Of a stretch of DNA of 64,000 nt, positions 21,447-33,298 are shown piece by piece (position 1 is the first letter of the stretch; every line of letters starts with the position of its first letter). A program made the translations under genes and the position numbers. The notes under the pieces are model-generated. The model searched no databases. It worked only from the letters and a program-made list of their open reading frames with translations, and had not been told where the DNA came from. The DNA comes from Silene conica (lineage: Eukaryota > Streptophyta > Magnoliopsida > Caryophyllales > Caryophyllaceae), in assembly GCA_029255685.2 (NCBI GenBank), contig CM055318.2:5337001-5401000 (forward strand). Direction: 5' to 3'.

Positions 21447-24400
21447 TCACATTTTAAAAAGGTAAGACTAAGCATTATCTTCAACCATTCACCTTTTATA
21501 ACTTTTTAAATATGTCACATCTATAAAATCTTATTAAAAGGGTAACTAAAAAAATGTGACATGACAAATTTTAATGTGACGTCGCAAAATTTTAATGTGA
21601 CTTGGCACATTTATATGTGACATAGCATATTTTAAATGTGACATGGCGTATTTATGTGATGAATTATCAATTTTTTTATTACATGACATTAATTTATTTC
21701 ACTTATCTATAAATTAATTTAATTCACTTATCTATAATATTAAAGGATATTATCAATATTCTTAAATTAATTTTGTATATTAAATATATTGTTTTCCAAA
21801 ATTTATGTAACCCTTCAAAATTTAAATCAATATTTCGTCTTAAATTAATTTTTTATATTAAATATATTGTTTTCCAAAATTTATGTAACCCTTCAAAATT
21901 TAAATCAAGATTTCGTAATTTATAATTAATATTGAAATTTATGTAATAAAATATGTTAATAAGTTTTATAATTATAGTTACAATTTTCTTTTAATAAAAC
22001 ATGTTAATAATTAATAAAAACTACTCATATTATTAACACCCACTATTTTTATTAACATTTTTTCCTATTTATTTCATTTTTATATTTAAACATGGTAATA
22101 AATTCATTAAAACTCTTCATAATACTTAATCCCCACCAAATTAATTAAAAGTTTTTCTTATTTAATCAATTTTTGTAATATAATATGTTAATAAATTGAT
22201 CAAAGCTCTTTATATTAATTAACACCCGTAATTTGCACTAATATTTTTTTCCTATTTAGTTCATTTCAGCAATCAATTATCTAATCTAATAATATCACAA
22301 AATAAATTAAGATTAAAATTAAAATATGGAAATATATGGTTGTCTGATGTCTATAAAAAACCATAATAGTTATAATAGTTTCTATTCACTCTATTTATTT
22401 AAAATATATTGCCCATGAGTTTCTACTTGTGGATTATATTTCATGGTTTAATTTATTTATTTGACGATAATGAGTATATTGAGAATTATTGTTGAGTGGT
22501 GTTGTCGTTGTTGTTATTGTTGCTGCAGTGGTGATGTTCAATAGAATATATTTTAATTTGCGATATTTTTTAAATCACTCTGCAATTTTCTCTTAAGTCT
22601 TATTATTATATACTTGCTCAATTTCGTTTAATTGGATATAATTTCATTAAATTAAATACATATATAAATTTATAAATATAATATATAAATAAAAGGCAAG
22701 GCAAAGAATGACTAAACAATTCTCACGCAAACTAGATTTTGTAAAAAAATATATAAAAAAGGGAAAAAAATTTAAAGCAAACCTTTTACATTAACTTTCT
22801 CTCTATTTCATATTTATGTCTATTAAATTTGCTAATAATGAAAAAGGATGATTAAAAGTCACACATTGGTACATATTTATATATATATATATATATTAAA
22901 GTTGATAATAATAACAATAATAATAAATATAAGTCGTCCAAGAGTCATAAAATGCATCATCAATTGACTATAAATATTTGATGGAAGACAACATTTGTGA
23001 GCCAAAATTCAAGCAAATATTTTTTTTACCTCATCACCGAGATAATTGTATGTGTAAGTAATCATTCTTATCATAGTTTTTTTAAGTTTTATTGGTTATG
23101 AAGTACTATGACATTTTTTAATTTCACATATATGTTGTTTTGTTGTTATTTAGTGGCTATCAAGATTTGTGGAGTTGTGCTATTTAAAGGTAAATATACT
23201 TACATTTTTATTATTCAATGTCATATCTATATAATTATTTAAGGAAAAATTTAAATTAATATAATTATAATGTAATATTAAATAAATCAAATTCAACCGT
23301 TTTGTTTGTTATTAATTGCTCAGTGGATTTTTTTTAGGATGCTTCATTGGATAAAGAGAATGATATGAAGAAGGGAATACTAAATTGCTTAAACAAATAC
23401 TCTGATTTATTTACCTCAATTTTATATTATAAATTACTTACAAGATTGGCAACATGAATGTTAATGATTAATTATTTTAAGTTTCATGAAAAAAATTAGT
23501 ATTTCATAAACTTTAAAATGTATGTTTTATTTTTGTATGTGTTATCTTTTTATTCATCATTTTCCATTTGAAAAATAGCTCTCATAGAATGAAATTGGAA
23601 TTACAAAGATTTCGATCGTATAAACAAGTTGGACAAAATAATTCTTATTGATATGAATAATGACTAAATGTACATTATTATTAATATTTATGTTTACAAT
23701 ATAGTTAAAAGGTTACTTAAAACATTTAATTTAAATTCACATGTCATTTTTATATTGGTTAATACATAATTCATCTATATTGATTACCAGATTCTTCATT
23801 TATTTATACAATATTGTAAAATATCAGCTGAGTTCTCTATTGATTTATACACTATTATAAAATGACAAGACTAAGTATCTTAATAATGCCACAAATCTCG
23901 ATAGCCCTTAAATTTGAACAAAACAAATGCGTACGAGGAAGTTTGAAAATGTGATGAATATTTCATAACCCAATGGAACTTACATAAAAAAAATAAAAAA
24001 ATTATATAGTTAATTTAAAACCTTAACCCACCTAACTTGATGTGAATAGATAAGACATATTAGTGGCACATACAATTCTATTGACAATATTGATAAGAAA
24101 AATTATTGCTTACAAATTTTGCCTCTATAAAAAAACTATAAACAATTGAGGATACGTTTTATGACTTTTGAGCATTTTTTCTATTATTATTATTATCAAA
24201 TTTAAGATTAACATAAATATCAATCAAGGTTCATCACTTTTGAGCATCCATGTTAAAAAGACAATACTAAGTATCTTACTATATCATGTGTTATTAAATC
24301 ATGTGTCACATGCTTATAAATAAAAAATAAAAATTAAAAAATGTTAGTTGCGAACACAAAAATAAATTAATACAAACTATTTATTTTCCTCTCCTAAATC

Positions 24401-24880
24401 TGGTTATTAACTACATATTTATTTAACTTTTGTTTCTTTTATTTAATATGATGACTTTTTGGTTTCCCTCACCATTTTTAGTAGGTTACTATTTAACTTA
24501 ATTTATCATTTTTGCAACAATTAAAATTTAGGATTTTTGACAAATTGATATAGATGATATATTGAGATTAGCATTTATTGAACTTCATAACTATGCTATT
24601 ACTAAAAAATACGATTTATAAGAAATAATATTGAGATAAAAGCCCTCTAATTTAATTAAAAAGTATGTTTTAAGCTTTTTACACTAGATAATTTATCATT
24701 CTAAAAAAAAGAATAATAATCAAACATTATGCCTGAATTAAATAACTTTTAAGTATTTCGAAAATCAAAACTCTATATTTTTAAATGGATAAACTAATTG
24801 TTCGGACAAATCTTAACAATACGATAAAATAACAATACTAAAACATATAAACCCGTGAATGTCACGGGTGACAAAACTAG
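21447..24880 (+). mobile_element. Helitron (3.4 kb), plus orientation, no Rep/helicase
   Basis: The 3' end is firm: hairpin CCCGTG-aatgt-CACGGG at 24852-24868, then CTAG at 24877-24880 followed by T. The proposed 5' end, TCACATTTTAAAAAGG at 21447, aligns with the 5' end of the Helitron at 55572-56976 through the AAAAAGG..AGA.T.AGCAT motif, but T rather than A precedes it. The interior segment 22260-22560 is similar to 56240-56520 inverted, showing the same family. Directly after the head, 21550-21650 holds about five short repeats of the form TTTTAATGTGACNTGGCA. Head-like sequences recur near 23850 and 24247, so nested or tandem copies are likely. No coding sequence was seen. Confidence 0.68.
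21761..21916 (+). repeat. 78-bp tandem duplication inside the Helitron
   Basis: A unit starting CTTAAATTAATTTTGTATAT at 21761 is repeated at 21839 almost unchanged, including the distinctive CCAAAATTTATGTAACCC core. The two copies are directly adjacent with a 78-bp period. It is AT-rich and non-coding. Confidence 0.85.
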
Positions 24881-25534
24881 TTATCGTTATTATTTAGAAA
24901 AAATACTAAAAAAATCATAATATTAAATACAAATTAAATTAAACAAAAAATTAAACTTAAAAGTAAAATTAGTATATTTAATAATATTAAACATAAATTA
25001 TAATTTTCGCCATAATTTTTCAAAACAAAGATGATGATCATTAAATTTACTTTGGATTATAATTTACAAATAAAAATTTAAAATTATTTAATTTGACAAA
25101 TTTCTTTTAGGTTGAATTAATTACATAAAAAACAATAATATCAATAATTGTGAGAGATCACTAATAAATGTCACAATATTCGTGGCAAAATACTAATAAT
25201 TTGTGTCAAAAATTTAGTAATTGTGGAAAATATATATTGACTATATCTGCTGGCAATATAGATGTTTGATTAATATTTTTTCTTACGAATACTTTTTGTC
25301 ATCAGGGCTCATTACAACAGCAAATCAGCGTGACAATATATCTAATTCAGTGAATTTCACGGTTGTATAATTAAATTAGACTTTAGCAGTTTGAGTTCAC
25401 TTCATTTGTGTTGTGCGCTTCTGTCTATGTTGTTAGTGTCCTAATTCTAATATTTAGACTCGTTAGGATTGGACTGTAGTGGTTAAAATTTTAGAAATTT
25501 TCGAGAAATTCATACTTACGGTTTCTCAAAAATA
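24881..25534. other. AT-rich spacer
   Basis: This stretch between the Helitron 3' end and the duplicated UTP21 segment has no gene and no clear repeat. A partial palindrome near 25350 (GTGAATTTCAC) resembles a worn Helitron hairpin without a terminal CTRR. Confidence 0.45.
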
Positions 25535-26413
25535 TATTTATGGGTTCCTAAATTTATCATGGCTATACAACAATCACGAACGGTATAAAATCGTTATAAA
25601 TTTTGTACTAAATAGGTAGGATCATTATAAAAACAGATACTAAATAATCACAATACGGCTAAAACTAATGAGAAGCCTTCAAATTACAGACATGATGTGC
25701 GCGCTTGAACACTCCAATTTCATTCCCATACGCAGCAAAAGTATAATCACGATACGAAGCAAGAGCCATGATCTTTTTCGGAAGTTGGGGACCTTCATTT
25801 ACACCGAAACGATCAAAACAATAAACCAGCACCAAATCATTTCACAAACCGCTAACCGTAAACGGTAAATGCAATAGACAGTAACAATATAAAGTGAACT
25901 TACCAACAAGGACCAAATTCAGCTTAGCACACTGAAAATCCCCAGAAAAGCAAAAAAAAAAATCAGAAAAAGATAAATTAATAAACTAGGAAAGATGAAG
26001 AACAATAAAAAGAAGGAAAGAAGAAATTACGTTGTAGATTTGCCAAGCTTTGCCGACACTAACGGTGACGAACGATTCAGTGCCCAGGCGTTGAACGGAA
26101 AAAGGTACGGAGGTAGTGATGTAGCCGATTGCTCTGAATGCTTCAAAGATCCCCATTTTTCAGGGGGTTTAGGGTTTCGAATGCAGCACAATTAGGGTTT
26201 ATGATGTTGATGGAAATGGGGTTTTAGCTTTAGGGGTTTAGCATTTAGGGATTCTTGTGGTGCGCTTGTGTATTACTGTATTGTGTGTTTGTGTCTACTG
26301 TCTAGGGATGGGTCCGAATATTTTACACGGGTATGGGTTTTATAAAAAAAAATTGGGTTTGGTCTGGGCTGTAGACTTGCAGCGTTGGGATCCGACCTGA
26401 TCTTTATCTGAAG
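25535..26413 (-). pseudogene. Duplicated 5' end of UTP21, exons 1-3 intact, truncated
   Basis: A second copy of the UTP21 promoter, exons 1-3 and part of intron 3. Exon equivalents are 26031-26156 (126 bp), 25904-25931 (28 bp) and 25692-25792 (101 bp), identical in length to those at 14080-14205, 13962-13989 and 13758-13858. The exon 1 frame is fully open (MGIFEAFRAIGYITTS...AWQIYN) and both internal introns keep GT-AG. Differences include a changed last codon of exon 3 (CAG to CAT) and Arg-Ala-Leu to Met-Ala. Sequence after exon 3 stops matching, apart from a worn block near 25535, so exons 4-18 are absent. The leader keeps its telo-box-like GGGTTTAGGGTTT. It may be transcribed but cannot make a working UTP21. 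Confidence 0.88.
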
Positions 26414-26564
26414 AAGAACCACTGGAGATTATTCTGGCTTCACAAATATTATCTTTCCCATATGTATCATTATACATTATTTATTTTTAAAATTTAGTAA
26501 GAAGATCCTTTTTCATATCTTGGCCGATATATCATTCATTACTCTAACCCTAATCATAATACTA

Positions 26565-27005
26565 GATACAAATAGAGCTGGCAAATAATGACACGACACG
26601 AAATTAGCGGGTTTGGGTTGAAGCTTAATGACTCATTTATGTAAGTGGGTCGACACGAACACGACACGATATTTAATTGGGTCGGGTTTGGGTTGAGCTC
26701 TTTAAACACGAACCTGACACGAATGACTTGTTTACTAAATTAATCCTAATTTTTGTTATCCTACATCACTAAATACACTTAAACTTTCCAAATATGGACA
26801 TGACACGAAAACACGACACGAACCCGACACGAAATTAACGGGTTAGGGTTGAGGCTTGATGACCCATTTATCTAAGTGGGTCGACACGAACACGACACAA
26901 CATTTAATTGGGTCGGGTTTGGGTTGGAGGGTTTGTGACCCGTTTATATGTGACACGAACACGAACCCGACATGACCCGATCTGTTTGCCACGTCTAGAT
27001 ACAAA
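26565..27005. mobile_element. Non-autonomous hAT element (425 bp) with 8-bp target duplication
   Basis: The element 26573-26997 is flanked by the exact repeat GATACAAA at 26565-26572 and 26998-27005. Its ends are TAGAGCTGGCAAA and, inverted, TAGACGTGGCAAA. The interior consists of diverged repeats of ACACGAACACGACACG and GGGTCGGGTTTGGGTTG, with two larger copies of about 200 bp (about 26590-26740 and 26800-26960). It has no transposase frame. Confidence 0.88.
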
Positions 27006-28043
27006 CGCTTAAATTAATAGAATGAACTTTACAAACGCTTAAACTATTAGATTGAACTTTACTTATATATGCATCTGTCTTTGCCTTCTATTAAAAAAAT
27101 GGAATTGCTCACTAATATGATGGTATTAAAGAAGAATTTGAAGATCAGATAATCTATAAGGCTATTTGTCCATCAAGTGAGTCGTCTATTTGGATTTGTT
27201 TATTAAGAATTATGATGGAGTTAAAATAGTTATTTTCTATATGGAACTGCTTATTATATCGTTACTATTTGTTCAAGTTGCCTTAGACAATTTTTATTCA
27301 GTAGTTTAACAAACGATTGTGGCAACACAAATTCTATACCCGTCTTAAGAAAGACTTATTGTCGTGACAAAGGGAATTTGTGGGTAGAATTTTTTCTTTA
27401 GTTTTGATGAAGTCATTTTTTTATATTTTTTGAATAAGTTTTTTTTCTTTGTATCATAGATTATTTCGTATTTCTACAATTTTTTTTTTTGCCAATGGTA
27501 TAGCCGTATAGGAAGGATTACATCATGGCCATATTGGCAAAGTTATGAGCTAATTGAACAATTGTGTACATGATAATTGTTCTTATTTCATTTCTATCAA
27601 CCACGAAAGATCATTTATTTGTTACCCTTTTTAATTCTCTGTGAAGGCTTTTTAAATCAAAGTTAAACAAGTGATTGGGGCGAAGGAAATATTATCGATT
27701 ATCGATGGACTACTTTGAACTTTAACAAATTTCAATAACAATTTGGTCAAACTAAGATTATTAAAATTTTTGAAGGCGGGTGTTGCAGTTCGAGGATGAA
27801 TTAAGTAACTGATATATTTTGAATAAACGAAGCATTCTCTTCCATGGAGGAAGAAATGAAGAGGCAATATAAACTTTGATCGACGTTGGAATATACCGAA
27901 TTATTCTAAGGGTGATGGATCAAGGAGCCTGGATTACTTCTAGAGATATGCGACTATAGCTAATCGATAGTCTATTTTGAACTGTGGGCACCCTTTTCAA
28001 AACTCGCATTAAGAGTCAAGATTAATGTTAGATTTCTTCATAA
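27006..28043. other. Intergenic DNA without recognised content
   Basis: Moderately AT-rich. The longest open frame (27652-27867, minus) has no recognisable motif. No transposon termini were identified. Confidence 0.45.
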
Positions 28044-28995
28044 GTAGGTTTAAACCCGTGGAATTCACGGGGCTACTTTTTAAATTATAAATGAATATAT
28101 ATAGTTATAGACTCATAGCTAAGATATAACGATTTAGGGAGTAATTAATTTTGAATTATTAACTATAAATGAGTAAGACTTCAAATAAAATTAGTATGTA
28201 TGCTAAAAATGAGTGTAACTGTGTAATTCAAATGGTTATAAGACTTGGTTAATAAAAATAGTAATTTAAAAGTTGGGTTAATTAATAATTTACATTTGAT
28301 TTTATTAGCAAAAAGATACATATATCAAACAACAGTGATTGTGTGGGAGAGTTCGATATTGCGAGATACTCCCGTTTTATAAAAGAACTCATTTATTATA
28401 TTAAATAAATAGTTTTATTAACAAAATGGATACTCCTGCGGTTTAAATAAATTAGTTACTCCTATTAATTTGTACTTTAGTTTTTAAAGTGATAGAATAT
28501 GGAATATTTCATTCATATTCTACAATTGATTTTATTCCATATACTATCCCATTGATTTTGCAATCTTCAGTATAATTTATTTTTATTTTTTTTAAAAAAT
28601 GGTCATCACCTATTATAAAAAAATGTCAAAATGGAATAATGCAACATAGTAACAGCCCCGTGATTTGTTATTATATTGCATTATTCCATGATTTGTTATT
28701 GCATTATCCCGTCAACGAAAATCACTGAAAAGATTATTCTAAAAATCTTGCAGAACATCATTGCATTCCTAAAATATTGACTATTATTTGACTTTTTTCC
28801 TAAACTAAATGAATTTCTACAGTAAGGAATATTATGGAATATTGCAATTTTGACTATTAGTTGCTTAAATCTGTATTTTTTTTTGGATTTTTTTGGAAAT
28901 CTTCCAGTAGCTCGGAAATCGTGCCACGTAGGACGAAGCTTATTTCCTGTGATGCCACGTCAGCAGCTTGGCTTCTGCATTAGATAAGTATATGA
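28044..28995 (-). mobile_element. Non-autonomous Helitron (0.95 kb), minus orientation
   Basis: Read on the minus strand, the 5' end is TCATATACTTATCTAATG starting at 28995 and preceded by A. About 60 bp from this end match the 5' end of the Helitron at 16767, including GCAGAAGCCAAGCTGCTGAC. The 3' end shows the hairpin CCCGTGAATTCCACGGG, then nine bases and CTAC where CTAG is expected, followed by T. A and T flank it as expected for a Helitron; the terminal G to C change looks like decay after insertion. No coding sequence. Confidence 0.78.
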
Positions 28996-30480
28996 TGATT
29001 GTTATCTTTTTGGCTAATTCAAGAAGATGAAACTGTTTTTTGTTGACATCATCCAAAATATTAGCGTATGTTCTTTAACTATTTTTTTATTCCTTCAATC
29101 AAAGAGAGGTTAATTTCACACAATTAATAATCGGGAACACGGCAAATTAAGGTAAGATCACTTTTAATATCTTTTCACCATAATGAAGTAGCTAATTAGT
29201 TTGTTGTAAATTTTAATTTAGGTGTGTGGCGAATAAGTTAAAGACCATGCATCAAAATAATGAACGACATTAAAAGTTTGAAGTTTGTATCAACCTACCT
29301 TCACTAATCACTTGATTGTTATGACCACCTCAAGAATAAATATTTTGCTATAATGTAGTGTAATTAAGGAATACTAATAGTTTCATGGGTTAACTGCTAA
29401 ACATAATATCGAGTCTCTTGCAAACTATTTTGACCATTTTTGTGTAAGGACATTATACGTGAGGGTTTATGTAAAGCAGATTTTTTTAGTACATTTATGT
29501 TTTTGTTTTCCATTTCAAACCAATATGTTTATCTTTCTTTTTTGTTTGTGAATCCGAATCTATACAAGATTAGTCTAAAAGTTTGAGAACCTCGTATGAT
29601 ATGAATATTAATAAATAAATAAATAAATTTTAAGGTAATTTTTTTGGGGTTTTCTGCAAATAGTACACTTACATTTGTAAGTAATTATCGTGACCCTACC
29701 TCAAAATTCTATTAAATACTTTTCTTAATGTACTAATAAATAAATTTAAAGACTTTCTCATATTATTATGCGATGGTACTTGCCGATCCGGGAATAAGTA
29801 GCATATGATTGTTCGACTAATTAGGTTTTGAAATTTGCTCACATTTAAAATTATCAAATATATATGTAGAATATGTTCACATTGGAAATTATCAACACGC
29901 TATAAAATTTGAATATCGAAGATAAGAGACACATATGTGATATATGTGTATGCATGATATTACACCCTTACCTTCATTATTTTTGCCCCTTTGTTTTTAC
30001 GCGGTCTCTAACACGTCACTATGACCGGATTTTTATGGTGTGTACGTTGCTTATTATTTTCAAAAATTATATTTTATGAATGATACTTTCATAATAAATA
30101 TATATTTTCACTTTATGTATTAATATTACCTATTTTCAACTTACTTTTGGTCAAAAAATTTAACTTCACCCCCAAAGATTGAATTGAGAAGAGAAATCAA
30201 AATGGTAGGGAATATGTGGTAAAGGTAAGAGTTTCAAGACTAAAATGATGTATAAGAAATTGATAAAATGAGTAGATATATAGACTATATAACGGTGATA
30301 AGAGAGAATCATTTTTCAAGATGATGAAATTATACATTATATTTCACTAATCACTATCATAGGTTTGCTTTTGTGCCGTAAACGATCATTACAATTCATT
30401 TATGTTGATTTAATTTTTGAGAATTAAATTTTAATATAATAATATGAATTGTTTATATTAAATTTGTGCATTAGAACTAA
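28996..30480. other. AT-rich intergenic DNA
   Basis: No gene, RNA or bounded repeat was recognised over this stretch. Only short simple-sequence runs (for example AATAAATAAATAAATA near 29610) stand out. Confidence 0.5.
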
Positions 30481-30797
30481 TACTCCCTCCTATTCTCTAT
30501 TTTCTTCCTTATTTCCTTAAACGGATTATTCAGGTTTTCTTCCCCTTTCCTATTTTGGTAACTTTTAATTATATTTTATTCATTCTCTCTCCTATCACCC
30601 AACCCCACCCAACTTTTTTACCCCTATTTTATTCATTTCATCAATGTTTTGGGCCCACAATTCATTATTTAATTCCTAATTATTCATCCCTCTCTCCTAT
30701 TCCAAACCCCACCCAACTCTTTCTTCATTAAAATATATTATTCCTTGAGTATTGTGCCCCATCCAAAGAGGAAGAATACCCGGAATAGGAGGGGGTA
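30481..30797. mobile_element. Stowaway MITE (313 bp)
   Basis: The element 30483-30795 starts CTCCCTCCTATTC and ends with the inverse GAATAGGAGGGGG. TA lies on each side (30481-30482, 30796-30797), as for Tc1/mariner-type Stowaway elements. The interior is two imperfect repeats containing CTCTCTCCTAT and CCAACCCCACCCAACT. Non-coding. Confidence 0.87.
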
Positions 30798-31122
30798 AAT
30801 TTTTATAAATGATATAATTTTGTAAGTTAATTATATATGTTATTTATTTATGTCCGTACATTTTTGCACGGGTGCTAAGCTATAAATGATATACTAACAC
30901 CAATGAATCTGCTTACTGAGAACGGATTCAACTAGGTAATTTACCCAAAAGGAAAAAGAATTAGTATTAACTTAGAGTGCCCTGTGAGTATTGTGACTGG
31001 TGGCATGAGAGTTTTGGTATTGTTAAAAAAAGATGCGAATTTGATATACTTGGTATGTTAGGGAGCAATTAAGTTGATTTTTCAATTGCCGGTTCTCGAC
31101 TACATCTACCATGAGTCTACCA

Positions 31123-31677
31123 AATGTTAGAGATTTTGCTAATCCGATCCTACACCACAGCCAATCGCATATCCAGTGCACCTAATGCTGTTTTTTTGCT
31201 GTTTATTGATAGTAATTAGCCTGATTTGTTAATGACATCATAGTTTGTTTCAATAATTCATGGGTATTATAACATCTATGTGTTGCAACTTGCATTGCTG
31301 ACATTATAATTGTATAGATTACATTTTCAGGAAATTTAAAAAATTATAATTATAGTTGTATAGCTTACATTTTTAGGAAATTTTTAAAAAATTATAAAAT
31401 AGAATGTTAGAGATTTTGCTAATCTGATCCTACACCACAGCCAATCGCATATCCAGTGGACCTAATGCTGTTTTTTGCTGTTTATTGATAGTAATTAGCC
31501 TGATTTGTTAATGACATCATAGTTTGTTTCAATAATTCATGGGTATTATAACATCTATGTGTTGCAACTTGCATTGCTGACATTATAATTGTATAGATTA
31601 CATTTTCAGGAAATTTAAAAAATTATAATTATAGTTGTATAGCTTACATTTTTAGGAATTTTTAAAAAATTATAAAA
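31123..31677 (+). repeat. 280-bp direct tandem duplication next to a tRNA gene
   Basis: A unit starting AATGTTAGAGATTTTGCTAA at 31123 is repeated from 31403 with only a few substitutions and 1-2 bp indels (for example T-run lengths). The second copy runs directly up to the tRNA 3' end at 31678. Such near-identity suggests a recent duplication. The unit has no coding content. It also contains a shorter internal repeat of the ATAATTATAGTTGTATAGCT type. Confidence 0.93.
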
Positions 31678-31751
31678 TGGCCTATGCAGGTCTCGAACCT
31701 GCGACCTTCGCGTTATTAGCACGACGCTCTAACCAACTGAGCTAATAGGCC
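31678..31751 (-). tRNA. tRNA-Ile (anticodon AAU)
   Basis: The minus strand folds into a complete cloverleaf: acceptor GGCCTAT pairing with ATAGGCC, D arm GCTC..GAGC with AGTTGGTTA loop, anticodon stem TCGTG/CGCGA with loop CTAATAA giving anticodon AAT, variable loop AGGTC, T arm GCAGG-TTCGAGA-CCTGC, discriminator A. Box A (TAGCTCAGTTGG) and box B (GGTTCGAGACC) are intact. There is no intron and no encoded CCA. T-rich DNA right after the 3' end (TTTTATAATTTTTT) can serve as a Pol III terminator. It decodes Ile codons after A34 to inosine editing. Confidence 0.97.
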
Positions 31752-31829
31752 AATTTGATGGCAAACTGAAGCTTTTAGATTATACTCCGTGGTTGGTTAT
31801 TTTGTTTTCCTTTTACGGTGATATATAAA

Positions 31830-31927
31830 CATTTGTAGATATTCGATTTTAAAATACCAAATTTTCGGATTTCATTTTACGATATTCGGTTTTAAAATTC
31901 GGAATGGTTTTTTTTCGCTCAACCCTA
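31830..31927. mobile_element. Truncated hAT relic related to the 16.2-kb element
   Basis: The stretch is made of ATATTCGGTTTTAAAAT-type motifs and ends in TTTTTTTCGCTCAACCCTA. Inverted, this is TAGGGTTGAGCGAAAAAA, close to the left terminus TAGGGCTGAGCAAAAAA of the element at 16152. Only one end is recognisable, so it is a fragment. Confidence 0.55.
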
Positions 31928-32035
31928 ATCAATATGACCGTAAAATCATTTGTAGATAGTTGTAACATGGAGCTATTAGAGTTATAGGTCTTATCAAATA
32001 TAACTCCCTCATATTGAATATCCTACAATTTGAAT

Positions 32036-32314
32036 ACTCCGTACAGGGGCGTCTCGAATAAATTCGGAGGCCCTGTGCAAAACGGAGGCCCTCAAAATAA
32101 ATAAAAAATGTTATGGCAAGGCTTGAACTCGGGTGGCTTGGCAATTAAAACATGTATCCACCAATGTGTTATCACATTTTTATTAATATACATGGAGATT
32201 ATTAGGTAAATATTACTAATTTTTCATAATTTATATGAACACAAGGCCCAAACATATGAAGGCCCAATTCGCGCGCTCGGCCCGCACTTGGTCATAGCCG
32301 CCCCTGACTCCGTA
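32036..32314. mobile_element. Non-autonomous hAT element (263 bp) with 8-bp target duplication
   Basis: The element 32044-32306 carries the exact flanking repeat ACTCCGTA at 32036-32043 and 32307-32314. Ends are CAGGGGCGTCTC and, inverted, CAGGGGCGGCTA, a widespread plant hAT terminus. The GGCCC-rich edges enclose an AT-rich centre. No transposase frame. Confidence 0.87.
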
Positions 32315-32519
32315 GTCCGTAGTCCGTACATAATAAAATATCCATTATTGGGGTTTGGTCAAACTCGAATTGAAAACTCATACTTCGTAGTATTTTCTGT
32401 TGAGCTAGGTCATGAGTTTTATTTAGTAATTCGAAACACGTCACATATGTCCAAATTTTTTTAAATATGGTCCGTCAATCCACTCTAATTCATTTCCCGT
32501 GATGATTCCTCCACTAAGC

Positions 32520-32990
32520 AGACAAAGCTGACCTGATCTGAATAGCGCAACTCAAAATCGACTTGCACTTGAATTGGGGACTCGAATCTAACCCGAAATC
32601 CAAATTGACCCAGCCCTATTTAACTAATCAGAATGTTTATTATCGCATTGAACGCTATCCCCATATAATTTGATAGCTGCTGACCCGAAAATCACCCGAA
32701 TCAAAATTAACCGCCTGGCTCGAGTTCTTGCAAACCCAAAAATCCAAAACCGAATCACCCAACCCAACTTATCCTAATTGACTCATTTTGTCGGATCTGT
32801 CTAACCCATTACATTGTTTATTACCACATATTGATCATTAGCCTCGAAACAATTTAATAGTAAGTAGTAACCCACCAACCCAATTTCTTGCAAATCCAAA
32901 CAACTCAAATAGAAGTTCACCTGACCCATATCCAACCTAACCCGATTAACCCGTTTACCAGATCCGTTTAATGATTACATTATTTGAAAA
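32520..32990. repeat. Degenerate ACCCG-rich repeat upstream of the kinase gene
   Basis: Two imperfect copies of roughly 170 bp, each containing a TTGCAAA(C/T)CCAAA motif, an ACCCAACCC or ACCTAACCCG motif, GATC(T/C)GT and TTACATT. The style matches the interior of plant hAT MITEs such as that at 26573, but I could not identify termini or a target duplication. It lies just upstream of the kinase leader. Confidence 0.4.
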
Positions 32991-33049
32991 AATTGTAAAA
33001 AAAAGAAATCATTTTTTAACCACCTAAAAAGTTAGTTTCTGTTTTAACA

Positions 33050-33233
33050 ACAATCTACTTCTTAAGAAAAAAACAAGAGAGAGAGAGAGAGAGTGAGTGA
33101 GTTTGGAAAAGGACAGAAAGTAAGGAAGCAAGAAAACAGTGACAGTCTCTCCCTCAGTTTACTAACTATCCTTCTCTGTTCCTCATCCTCAGATTATCTC
33201 CTTCCTTCTTCTTCTTCACTAATCACTAACCAG
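33050..33233 (+). promoter_or_regulatory. Leader exon of the shaggy-like kinase with GA microsatellite
   Basis: The region carries a (GA)n run at about 33076-33094, then a CT-rich leader (CTTCCTTCTTCTTCTTCAC) that ends at AACCAG with a GT donor at 33234. This looks like a non-coding first exon followed by a leader intron, common in plant GSK3-type genes. The transcription start is not fixed; GAGA-type repeats near plant starts are frequent but their role here is inferred. Confidence 0.6.
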
Positions 33234-33298
33234 GTATAATCTCATTCACTTAAATCTCTTCTTAATTTTGTTGATATTTTATTTTTTTATTTACTATT

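Noticed and set aside
30850..30885. Second possible Helitron 3' end (CCGTACA..TGCACGGGTGCTAAG)
   Set aside because: The stem is imperfect, CTAA lies too close to it and is followed by G rather than T.
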